53,820 nt of DNA from positions 1 to 53,820 of the forward strand of contig NZ_JAVWNC010000009.1 in NCBI RefSeq assembly GCF_036637135.1, given 5' to 3'. Below are positions 1 to 7,480 of this stretch, one piece after another (positions within the stretch are counted from its first letter, which is position 1; each line of letters opens with the position of its first letter). The notes beneath the pieces are model-generated. The model saw only the letters and a program-made list of their open reading frames with translations, ran no database searches and was not told where the DNA came from. Origin of the DNA: Anaerorhabdus sp036637135 (lineage in GTDB: Bacteria > Bacillota_I > Bacilli_A > Erysipelotrichales > Erysipelotrichaceae). The position numbers and the translations under genes were made by a program.

Positions 1-26
1 TCATGTATTTCAAAATAATATAAGCA

Positions 27-52
27 TTAAAAAAGCCTTAATTTAAAGGCTT
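27..52 (-). terminator. Rho-independent terminator after M23 peptidase
   Basis: Read on the minus strand, a perfect 7-bp stem (AAGCCTT with AAGGCTT, six-base loop) is followed by a run of T. It lies about 170 bases past the peptidase stop. The same hairpin and some flanking sequence recur at 1048-1073. Confidence 0.6.
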
Positions 53-225
53 AAGCATTGCGATATCTATCATGTTCTGTTTCTCTTATTGAATTGATAG
101 TTGGGGATGCAAACAATATTTTATACTAATTTGAACTTGCATGAAGGCTATACTTATAATTTATGATAGATGATTATGAGTTATTTAAGAATATTATTCA
201 CTTGTTGTCCACGGCTTATTTGTAT

Positions 226-933
226 TTATGCTTGCGCTGACTTTTGCAAATCAGAAACAATTCGAACATCATAATTTTCATACCCTTTTTTCTTTATTAC
301 TCTTATGTTTTCAAATGTTATGGGAATTCCCATGGAAGTAAAAAAACCTATACCATCTTGCAAATGGAAATGAATATGTGGTTCAGAAGTATTCCCTGAA
401 TTCCCGCATTTTGCAACTACTTCACCACGATAAACCTTTTGCCCAATTTTAACCTCTATGCTTTGTGGTTTAAGATGTCCTAGAAATCCATATTCTTTCT
501 CTGCATGTTTTATCAAAATAAAATTACCACGAATGTCTTTTGCCATCGCTTCCATACTTCCATTTATAAATGGTTTTTCATCATCGCAGATATTTCCAAT
601 AGATACAACTACACCATCAGCAGGAGCAAGAACATTCTTGTCATAACAAGCATATGACGTTAACTCGGCAACATTGCCTTGATTAGTTTTTCCATTATCA
701 TCCATAATAAGAAAATCATATGCATATCGTTGTGTAGGCACTCCCCAAGAATGTGAAAATTTTTTTTCACAGCCTCCATTTACAACAGTCCATTCACCAT
801 CAAATGGAAGTTGGTATTTAACTCTACTGTAATAATTATCACATGGCAACTTAAAACCATGTTTTATGTAGATATAAGGTATACACAAAATTTGTTTTAT
901 ACCTTGAAAAACAACCTGTTTTGAAATTTTCAT
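226..933 (-). CDS. M23 family metallopeptidase (LytM/lysostaphin-like fold)
   Basis: A 235-residue protein with the zinc-ligand signature of M23 peptidoglycan endopeptidases: His61 and Asp73 (HSWGVPTQRYAYD), a mid-domain LGHL with His153, and the HIH motif at 186-188. The core also shows the typical 'APADGVVVSIG' and 'GNSGNTSEPHIHFHL' strands. M23 enzymes cleave peptide cross-bridges of cell-wall peptidoglycan. There is no clear signal peptide: residues 7-23 are moderately hydrophobic and could be an uncleaved anchor. The start ATG has a GAGAAG ribosome site. It stands alone, followed by a terminator and preceded by a copy of the same terminator repeat. The family is sure; the target and location are not. 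Confidence 0.85.
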   Translation of the reverse strand: MKISKQVVFQGIKQILCIPYIYIKHGFKLPCDNYYSRVKYQLPFDGEWTVVNGGCEKKFSHSWGVPTQRYAYDFLIMDDNGKTNQGNVAELTSYACYDKNVLAPADGVVVSIGNICDDEKPFINGSMEAMAKDIRGNFILIKHAEKEYGFLGHLKPQSIEVKIGQKVYRGEVVAKCGNSGNTSEPHIHFHLQDGIGFFTSMGIPITFENIRVIKKKGYENYDVRIVSDLQKSAQA

Positions 934-1047
934 ATTTTACTTCTCTTTCTCAAAATATAAATATTCTTTGGCAAAAGAATATCACATAAAACAATGAACA
1001 TCAATTTTTTCTTTATTTTAATTTATTTCAAAAAAAAAATAAATGAA

Positions 1048-1073
1048 ATAAAAAAGCCTTAATTTAAAGGCTT
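1048..1073 (-). terminator. Rho-independent terminator after RhuM-Fic gene (second copy of repeat)
   Basis: The identical AAGCCTT/AAGGCTT hairpin to that at 27-52, with a T-run on the minus strand. It lies about 70 bases after the RhuM-Fic stop codon. The word GATATCTATC follows about 9 bases away in both copies. Confidence 0.6.
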
Positions 1074-1143
1074 AAACGATATGATATCTATCGCGTTATA
1101 CTTCTTTGGAACACCCAATGGGTTTTGAAGTCATATATTTATA

Positions 1144-2109
1144 CTAATCCCTTGAAATCTGGATAAGTTCTTTTGAAAACGCTAATATATTGTCTCTTTC
1201 TTCAGGTTTAGATGATGCGATTAAAACAGTTAATGTAGCAAGTGTAGTATTAGTAATCCTTTGTCTATTATTCACAATCAATTGTCTATTCTTCATTAAG
1301 AAGTAAATAAAGATAGTTGCAGCTATTCTCTTATTTCCATCATAAAAACTATGGTTTTTTGTAATGAAGTAGAGTAAATTAACTGCTTTATCTTCAAGCG
1401 TTGGATAAAGTTCCACGCCACCATAACTTTGATAGATTTGGTTAATACTCGATTGAAAAGATTCATCTCTTTCTTTACCAAACAAATCTCCTCTTGCATC
1501 AAAGGGTGATTGTTCAATGACTTCCTTGCACTCTTCATATGATAATTGATAGATACATTCCGTTTCTTGATTCTTCTTTTCTAGAAGCACTTGATGATCA
1601 TAGTCATCTAATAATTGTAGCCCTTGAGAATAGAGATTTAGTACACTTAATACCTCTGAGGCATCAAATCCTTTTACACCTTCCATCATATCTACTTGGA
1701 TTTCTCGCATGCGTTCTAGTTGTTTTAGTCGTTTATCATTATAAACTACACCCTTCAATGTATATTCCTTGATAACTTTTGTTGCCCATTGCCTAAATTT
1801 CGTAGCTTTTTTTGAGTTGACTCTATATCCAACTGCAATAATTACATCTAAGTTATAAAACTGAATACTTCGTTTAACATTACGATTCCCTTCCATTTGA
1901 ACTACCGAGAAAACCTCGGCAGTTGACTCTTCATCCAACTCATTATCATCAAATATATTTTTTAAATGTAAACTTATGTTATCTATTGTGCAATCAAATA
2001 AATAAGCAATATCTCTTTTTGCTAACCAAATCGTTTCATTACATTTATCAAGTTTTACTTTTACCAATAATTCTCCATCTTCAAAGATAGTAATACTATT
2101 TTCTTCCAT
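1144..2109 (-). CDS. RhuM-family protein with C-terminal Fic/Doc domain
   Basis: A 321-residue two-domain protein. Residues 1 to about 125 match the RhuM family ('TIWLAKRDIAYLFD', 'IQFYNLDVIIAVGYRVNS', 'ATKFRQWATKVIKEY'). The C-terminal half is a Fic/Doc fold carrying HSFYDGNKRIAA at 253-264, a good match to the Fic active-site loop HxFx(D/E)GN(K/G)R. Fic proteins transfer AMP, phosphate or other nucleotides to target proteins, and Doc relatives are toxins of toxin-antitoxin pairs. No separate antitoxin ORF is adjacent. An inhibitory (S/T)xxxE(G/N) helix is not obvious. The AGGAGG ribosome site fits the chosen ATG. RhuM-Fic fusions are often near mobile or defence loci; the biological role is not established. 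Confidence 0.88.
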   Translation of the reverse strand: MEENSITIFEDGELLVKVKLDKCNETIWLAKRDIAYLFDCTIDNISLHLKNIFDDNELDEESTAEVFSVVQMEGNRNVKRSIQFYNLDVIIAVGYRVNSKKATKFRQWATKVIKEYTLKGVVYNDKRLKQLERMREIQVDMMEGVKGFDASEVLSVLNLYSQGLQLLDDYDHQVLLEKKNQETECIYQLSYEECKEVIEQSPFDARGDLFGKERDESFQSSINQIYQSYGGVELYPTLEDKAVNLLYFITKNHSFYDGNKRIAATIFIYFLMKNRQLIVNNRQRITNTTLATLTVLIASSKPEERDNILAFSKELIQISRD

Positions 2110-2177
2110 TCATACTTCCTCCTACTTATTTATTAGTAGGAATAGTACAAATTCCTCAAATAATTACAGGAAGCACA

Positions 2178-2204
2178 TAAAAACCTGTGTATTTAACACA
2201 GGTT
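2178..2204 (-). terminator. Terminator after tRNA-Thr
   Basis: A perfect 9-bp stem (AACCTGTGT with ACACAGGTT, five-base loop) is followed by TTTTA on the minus strand, directly after the tRNA 3' end. Confidence 0.8.
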
Positions 2205-2217
2205 CGTCCAATTTGTA

Positions 2218-2293
2218 TGGTGCCGACTACAGGAGTTGAACCTGCGACCTATTCATTACGAATGAATTGCTCTACCAGCTGAGCTAAGTCGGC
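2218..2293 (-). tRNA. tRNA-Thr (anticodon CGT)
   Basis: Read on the minus strand, the 76 bases fold as a cloverleaf. The acceptor stem is GCCGAC(T) pairing with (A)GTCGGC, the D arm is AGCTCAGCTGGTAGAGC, the anticodon stem ATTCA/TGAAT encloses the loop TTCGTAA (anticodon CGT, reading ACG), and the T arm is CAGGTTCAACTCCTG. The 3' CCA is encoded in the DNA. Confidence 0.95.
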
Positions 2294-2330
2294 ATGGAAT
2301 AATTGTATTCCAAATTTTGATGATTTTCAA

Positions 2331-2729
2331 TTACCGTTTATTAGTAATTACTAGTTCATCATATCCTGTAGACTCATCGAATTCACGACTAAATTCTACA
2401 CTCTCAAGTTCTGCTAGAACAATCTCAGCTGTTGTATTTATTATAGTTCCTTCTAATAAATGACCACCTCTACATTTTCCTTCTAAATCACTTCCCGAAA
2501 AATGAATGTGTGCATGTCCATTTGCGATTGTACCTGTTAATGAGACAATCTCAAATTGTTTATTCCATTGCCGAATTGATTTTCCATCCGCAAGTCGTAA
2601 GCGTAACTGATTCACGCATCCTACACATGTGATAATTGCACATGCATTGATGTGATGTTCTATACAATAATTTTGAATTTCTTCCTTTAAATCATTACCA
2701 TAAACCAATCGAAATGCGTGTTCTTTCAT
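2331..2729 (-). CDS. PPC-domain (DUF296) protein
   Basis: A 132-residue protein made only of a plant-and-prokaryote-conserved (PPC, DUF296) domain. The sequence opens with 'HAFRLVYGNDLKEEI', contains the cysteine-rich 'ACAIITCVGCVNQLRLRL', and carries the diagnostic 'GTIANGHAHIHFSGSDLEGKCRGGHL' region whose histidines bind a metal in solved homologues. Prokaryotic PPC proteins form trimers; their role is poorly defined, and the fused AT-hook of plant members is absent. A GGTGGGG site precedes the ATG. It sits eight bases downstream of the antiporter gene and may be cotranscribed with it. Confidence 0.85.
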   Translation of the reverse strand: MKEHAFRLVYGNDLKEEIQNYCIEHHINACAIITCVGCVNQLRLRLADGKSIRQWNKQFEIVSLTGTIANGHAHIHFSGSDLEGKCRGGHLLEGTIINTTAEIVLAELESVEFSREFDESTGYDELVITNKR

Positions 2730-2737
2730 GTCCCCAC

Positions 2738-3670
2738 CTAGTTTCTAACAATAATATAAGCCATGTATGTAATAAAAACTGCCAAGAAAATATAGCCATC
2801 TTTTTTATTTAGACGAAAATTTAGTTTTGCAACAAAGAAACATAACCCTGTCGCAAATAACATAACAACCAAATCAGTAATTAATGCCATCTCTACTGGT
2901 ATTGGTGTAATGGTTGCGCTTAATCCTAGGATAAACAGAATATTGAAGATGTTTGATCCTACTATATTACCGATTGCAATATCCACGTTTCCTTTTCTTG
3001 CTGCTACTACTGAAGTTACTAATTCTGGTAATGATGTACCAATGGATACAATTGTTAGCCCTACTAATTTCTCTGATAACCCAACTGATAAAGCAATAGA
3101 TTTAGCACTATTAACAACTAAGTCTCCACCAATAATAATACCTGCAATACCGCCGATAATTAATAATAAACTAATTGGGAAATTAAATGCTGGTTTTGCT
3201 ACCTCAATTTTAGCACGATTGTTTAATGCATCAGTTATTAACCAAACGACATAGAATATAATTAATCCTAAAAAGATAATTCCTTCAATGCGATTGAGTG
3301 AAAATCCTGTTACCACAAACAAAACCATCAAACCTGAAATTATCAATAAAAAAGGAAATTCTTTTCTTACTATTGAGTGAGGTACTGGTACTTTTGTGAT
3401 GATCGCAGTAATACCCAAAACAGCTAATAAGTTAAATATATTTGAGCCAATAACATTACTGATCGCAATGGCATTGGAATGATTCAACGCTGCTGTAAGA
3501 GAAACTGCTGCTTCTGGTGCACTTGTTCCAAAAGCGACAATGGTTAAACCAACTACTATTGTTGGTATTTTTAATAATGATGCAATTGAAGCAGCACCAT
3601 CTACAAAGAAATCAGCACCCTTAATTAATGCTAGAAATCCGACAAGTAATAATAAAATTTGAATTAACAT
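2738..3670 (-). CDS. Calcium/sodium antiporter (CaCA family, YrbG-like)
   Basis: A 310-residue integral membrane protein with about ten hydrophobic segments and the two inverted alpha-repeats that define the Ca2+/cation antiporter superfamily: 'GTSAPEAAVS' followed by 'SNVIGSNIFNLLAVLG' in the N half, and 'GTSLPELVTS' followed by 'GNIVGSNIFNILFILG' in the C half. The acidic residue in each GTSxPE motif forms the ion site. Length is normal for the family. It probably exports Ca2+ in exchange for Na+ or H+. The gene starts with ATG behind GGTGG. Confidence 0.92.
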   Translation of the reverse strand: MLIQILLLLVGFLALIKGADFFVDGAASIASLLKIPTIVVGLTIVAFGTSAPEAAVSLTAALNHSNAIAISNVIGSNIFNLLAVLGITAIITKVPVPHSIVRKEFPFLLIISGLMVLFVVTGFSLNRIEGIIFLGLIIFYVVWLITDALNNRAKIEVAKPAFNFPISLLLIIGGIAGIIIGGDLVVNSAKSIALSVGLSEKLVGLTIVSIGTSLPELVTSVVAARKGNVDIAIGNIVGSNIFNILFILGLSATITPIPVEMALITDLVVMLFATGLCFFVAKLNFRLNKKDGYIFLAVFITYMAYIIVRN

Positions 3671-3724
3671 CCTAAACCACCTAACTATATGCCTAAGTAT
3701 TTTATCATATTAAGCTAGAAATTG

Positions 3725-4423
3725 TTAGAAATATTCAAAGAGAATTGGTAAATCTTTTACGGTAATTATACCTATTGGTTTCTGCGTTTTGATACCTTCT
3801 TCAGTAATGATTATTGCGAGTACAAGTTGACCATTTTTCATACTCGTATTATAAATACGGATGACCTCATAAACACTCGCATTCTTTGATAAAAAGAATA
3901 CCTTTTCATTCTCACTAATACCCTCATATATATCATGAACTTGATTTGCTTCAGTGCGATTTTCAAGTTTTGCACAAGCCCATTTTGCAATCGCTTCTAC
4001 CGTAAGAATACCAATAATGCCTTTATCACTGTAAACTGGAATCTTCGATATATTATTTTCTTGCATTCTTTTTTGTACCAATAAAATTGGTTCTTCTAAT
4101 GTACAGGTTAAAACTTTCTTTAAGAAATACTTGGATACAGGATGATATTCATCCAATAATTCAGCTATCTTTTCAATATCTTCAACTGTTTCCAAAGTAG
4201 GTTGTGCAATAATTTTACCTACTCCATCTCTTTGATGTACAATCGCATTTCTTAACTCTGCATATTCTTGAAGTTCTACTTCATATTTTTGTACAAATTT
4301 ATTTTTGTAGCTTGCTTCTTGCATTAATTGATAAAACTTAACATATTTTGTTTTACCTGTAATTTGTTTTAGACTCTTTTCAATTGCTGCATAGGCAGAT
4401 AAAAAGCGTTGAGCATTATCCAT
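3725..4423 (-). CDS. HEPN-like domain plus tandem CBS domains
   Basis: A 232-residue protein. The C-terminal part (about 95-232) is a CBS pair: 'EEPILLVQKRMQENNISKIPVY' then 'GIIGILTVEAIAKW', and 'NASVYEVIRIYNTSMKNG' then 'PIGIITVKDLPILF'. CBS pairs bind adenosine nucleotides or nucleotide second messengers. The all-helical N-terminus ends in R58-N-A-I-V-H63, the RxxxxH pattern of HEPN domains, many of which are RNases. The ATG overlaps the preceding HAD stop by one base (TAATG), implying coupled translation. HEPN assignment rests on the motif and predicted helices only. Confidence 0.75.
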   Translation of the reverse strand: MDNAQRFLSAYAAIEKSLKQITGKTKYVKFYQLMQEASYKNKFVQKYEVELQEYAELRNAIVHQRDGVGKIIAQPTLETVEDIEKIAELLDEYHPVSKYFLKKVLTCTLEEPILLVQKRMQENNISKIPVYSDKGIIGILTVEAIAKWACAKLENRTEANQVHDIYEGISENEKVFFLSKNASVYEVIRIYNTSMKNGQLVLAIIITEEGIKTQKPIGIITVKDLPILFEYF

Positions 4424-5265
4424 TAACGAACACCTTCCATCTTTTCTAATTCAATATCTGCTTTCATTTGTTTAAATATTTTTTCAACTAACTTCTCCAT
4501 TTCTTTGCTACTTGAATAATCGGAGACAGACATGTAATTCGCTCTATTTTGTTCTATTAATGATTGTGCTAAGTCTTTTGTATCTTTCTTCTTTTTATTG
4601 TATACAACAATTGATTTACCACCATTCTCTTTAACCAACTTCATACATGGAACATCCGTTAATCCATCACCAATATAAATCATATGTTTAAATGGTATTG
4701 GTCGATCCTCTTCCTTCGTATATTGGTTTAAAGCCTTATCTTCATTTTCATCTAATATTTGTTTATTAATTCTAAAAATATATTGCGTTTTGGTTGTGTA
4801 GTTCACAACCAATGATGGCCATTTAGCAACTCCATTTTCGTCATAGTAGAACTTACATGCATATATTTTCTTAAACTTCTTCGCAATCGGTGTTCCTTCA
4901 ATGACTTCAGTTAATCCAGAAGAGATGATGTAATGCTCAACATCCAAACCCAATCCTTTTCCTATCTCATTGATTCGATCAAACCAAGTTAAAACACCCG
5001 GGTAATATTCAATATCCTTACCTAAGTCTTTAAAGTCTTGTTTTCGTATTGATTTACTATTATCTTGTGACTTCTTAAGCATCATATACATATACGCTAA
5101 GATTGCATCCATTTTGTTTTCCTTTGCAATCGCAGTTACATCAGCCCAGAAAGCACTTGTTGTCTTATATCCAAGGGATGGTATAAATGTAAATTCTTGC
5201 ATATCTCTTGGTGAAAGTGTCTTATCAAAATCATACATCAATGCTACTTTTACTTTTTTCATCAT
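4423..5265 (-). CDS. HAD-superfamily phosphatase
   Basis: A 280-residue haloacid-dehalogenase-type hydrolase. Motif I is Asp12-Phe-Asp14-Lys-Thr ('YDFDKTLSP'), motif II lies in 'HYIISSGL', and motif IV is 'IYIGDGLTDVPCMK'. These supply the nucleophile, the phosphate-binding Ser and the Mg2+ ligands of a phosphoserine-phosphatase-like enzyme with a helical cap. The substrate is unknown. Two ATGs are possible; the second (5262) is better spaced from AGGTG. It is translationally coupled to the downstream CBS gene, so a nucleotide-sensing CBS protein may regulate or accompany this phosphatase. Confidence 0.82.
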   Translation of the reverse strand: MMKKVKVALMYDFDKTLSPRDMQEFTFIPSLGYKTTSAFWADVTAIAKENKMDAILAYMYMMLKKSQDNSKSIRKQDFKDLGKDIEYYPGVLTWFDRINEIGKGLGLDVEHYIISSGLTEVIEGTPIAKKFKKIYACKFYYDENGVAKWPSLVVNYTTKTQYIFRINKQILDENEDKALNQYTKEEDRPIPFKHMIYIGDGLTDVPCMKLVKENGGKSIVVYNKKKKDTKDLAQSLIEQNRANYMSVSDYSSSKEMEKLVEKIFKQMKADIELEKMEGVR

Positions 5266-5291
5266 ATCACCTTTTTCCTTCTTTTATTATA

Positions 5292-5318
5292 AAAGAAAAG
5301 CTATCAATAGTGATAGCT
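5292..5318 (-). terminator. Terminator overlapping the dipeptidase stop codon
   Basis: On the minus strand, AGCTATC/GATAGCT with a six-base loop is followed by TTTTCTTTT. The stem includes the first bases of the stop codon of the M20 peptidase gene. Confidence 0.75.
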
Positions 5319-6672
5319 AATTATTCATTAATTTTATGATTGCATTAACATAAATTTCAGTTTGTACAACCAATGCTTCAATTGAGATAAATTCATTTGC
5401 ATCATGAATATGATTATCTACATCTTGCATTTCACATCCAAACGCAATGCAGTTATTAATTCCTTTTGCATATGTTCCCCCACCCATAGTAAGTGGAATT
5501 GATTCCATATCACCTGTAACTTCTTGATATGCTTCAAGTAATTTAGTTACAAGAGGACTATCTATTGGAAAATAAAGTGGTTCATGTGTTTTTGTGATTT
5601 CAACATATCCGCCTTCAGTTTCAAGATTTGGCGTCATCTTTTCAAGTATTTGTTTTACAGTCATTGTCACTGGGAAACGAATATCGATTGTTCCACTAAT
5701 CTTTCCTTCTTTTAATCCAATCACACCTACATTAAATGTAAGTTCTCCATATTCATCACTACATTTAGCACCCATTAGTGAACCATCAGTAGTTAAACCA
5801 ATACGATCATTGTAGAAGTCCACAAATGCATCCTGATAACCTGCTTTTTTTAGACCTACTAACAAGTGACTAATTGCATTTTTACCAAGTGAAGGTGTGC
5901 TTGCATGTGCAGCAACCCCATGTGCTTCTATTGTGATTGTATCATTCTCATCTTTAAATGAATATTCAATGTCATTGTCATTAAAGTAATCTTCTAATAC
6001 TTTTGTACTAAATGAATTCTTATCAATGGTAATTGTACATTTATTGCATACAACATTGGATGCTACCCCACCTTGAATATCATGAATCTTTGTTTCTTTA
6101 CTATGGAATTGTCCACCAACCATTCCTTTTTCACCATGAACACCTGGGAAACATCCATCAGGTGTAAAGCCCATATCAATATGACCTTCTTTTTCAACAT
6201 AGTGTTCAAGACACTTAGAACCGTTTTCTTCATTAGTACCCATAATCAAACGCACTCTTTTTGTAAGTGGTACATTTAATTCTTTTACGATTTGCATTGC
6301 AATCATCGATGCAACAACAGCACCTTTATCGTCTGTAGTTCCTCTACCATATGCTTTGCCATCTTTAATAACCATATCAAATGGATCTGTGTTCCAACCT
6401 TCTCCTGCAGGAACAACATCAAGATGCGCTAAGATACCGATTAAATCTTTACCTTCACCCATCTCAGCATACCCAATATAGTTATCCAAATTCACTGTTT
6501 TAAAACCATATGAATCAGCTATTTCTAATGCCTTATTTAAACAAGCAGCTGGCACTTTTCCAAATGGATAACCCTCTTCACTTGCTCCCATTGTTGAGTC
6601 ATAACTTACTAATGTCTTTAAGTGTGTTAGTATCTCATCTAAGTGATTTTCAACTCTTCCTCTTACGTCCAT
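5317..6672 (-). CDS. pepV: Sapep/PepV-family M20 dipeptidase
   Basis: A 451-residue M20 metallopeptidase of the dinuclear-metal dipeptidase (PepV/Sapep) type. Metal-site motifs are visible in order: 'GILAHLDVVPAGEGW' (His), 'YGRGTTDDKGA' (bridging Asp), 'GTNEENGSKC' (catalytic Glu pair), 'FTPDGCFP' (Asp), and 'HIHDANEF' near the C-terminus (His). A lid domain interrupts the catalytic domain, as expected for this length. It hydrolyses dipeptides in the cytoplasm for nutrition or turnover. A GAGGG site precedes the ATG. The terminator overlapping the stop makes it the end of its transcript. The gene name is a family-level assignment. Confidence 0.9.
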   Translation of the reverse strand: MDVRGRVENHLDEILTHLKTLVSYDSTMGASEEGYPFGKVPAACLNKALEIADSYGFKTVNLDNYIGYAEMGEGKDLIGILAHLDVVPAGEGWNTDPFDMVIKDGKAYGRGTTDDKGAVVASMIAMQIVKELNVPLTKRVRLIMGTNEENGSKCLEHYVEKEGHIDMGFTPDGCFPGVHGEKGMVGGQFHSKETKIHDIQGGVASNVVCNKCTITIDKNSFSTKVLEDYFNDNDIEYSFKDENDTITIEAHGVAAHASTPSLGKNAISHLLVGLKKAGYQDAFVDFYNDRIGLTTDGSLMGAKCSDEYGELTFNVGVIGLKEGKISGTIDIRFPVTMTVKQILEKMTPNLETEGGYVEITKTHEPLYFPIDSPLVTKLLEAYQEVTGDMESIPLTMGGGTYAKGINNCIAFGCEMQDVDNHIHDANEFISIEALVVQTEIYVNAIIKLMNN

Positions 6673-6727
6673 AATTAAACCCTCTCTTTAGTTTTAATTA
6701 GTTTAACATGTTTCACTAATTACTACA

Positions 6728-7480
6728 CTATAAATCGATCTCAAGCCCTACTGGACAATGATCTGACCCCAGTACTTGTGTATAAATCTTTGCATCCTTA
6801 ATCTTCTCTTGTAACACTTTAGATATCACAAAATAATCAATTCTCCATCCAACATTCTTTTCACGAGAATTAAATCGATATGACCACCATGAATACTCAA
6901 TTGTATCTGGGTATAAAGTACGATACGTATCAATGAATCCCGATTCAAGTAATGTTGTCATCTTTTCACGTTCTTCATCAGAGAAACCTGGATTTCTACG
7001 ATTCGTTTTTGGATTTTTTAAATCGATCTCTTGGTGTGCAACATTGAGATCCCCACAATACACAACCGGTTTCTTCTTTTCAAGTTGGTTCAAATGATTT
7101 CTTAATTCATCTTCCCATTGCATACGATAATCTAAGCGTGCTAATTCTTCTTTTGAATTAGGTACATAAGCATTCACTAAATAGAAATTATCAAACTCCA
7201 GTGTTAAAACACGACCTTCATCATGAAAAATATCTTTACCAAAATCAGTTTGTATTGATATTGGTTCTTTCTTAGTAAATACCGCTGTTCCTGAATACCC
7301 TTTTCTTTCTGCACTGTGCCAATATTGAAAGTAACCCTCAAAATCTAATTCAATTTGATGAGGTTGTAACTTTGTTTCTTGTACACAAAAGATATCTGCA
7401 TTCTCTTCTTGAAAGAAATCGATGAACCCTTTTGTAACGCAAGCTCTTAACCCATTTACATTCCAAGATATCAGTTTCAT
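6728..7480 (-). CDS. xth: Exodeoxyribonuclease III
   Basis: A 250-residue member of the exonuclease III/AP endonuclease family, full length. It starts 'MKLISWNVNGLRA', with the Asn metal ligand. 'IFCVQETKL' carries the metal-binding Glu, 'VYCGDLNVAH' the catalytic Asp and Asn, and 'GSDHCPVGLEI' the terminal Asp-His pair. It removes 3' blocks and incises abasic sites during base-excision repair. Its ATG overlaps the aminopeptidase stop by four bases (ATGA), so the two genes are translationally coupled although functionally unrelated. Confidence 0.93.
   Translation of the reverse strand: MKLISWNVNGLRACVTKGFIDFFQEENADIFCVQETKLQPHQIELDFEGYFQYWHSAERKGYSGTAVFTKKEPISIQTDFGKDIFHDEGRVLTLEFDNFYLVNAYVPNSKEELARLDYRMQWEDELRNHLNQLEKKKPVVYCGDLNVAHQEIDLKNPKTNRRNPGFSDEEREKMTTLLESGFIDTYRTLYPDTIEYSWWSYRFNSREKNVGWRIDYFVISKVLQEKIKDAKIYTQVLGSDHCPVGLEIDL

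Noticed and set aside
1323..1538. A 71-codon frame inside the RhuM-Fic gene
   Set aside because: It overlaps the conserved Fic domain in another frame and has no ribosome site. The Fic motif reads through in the main frame without interruption.
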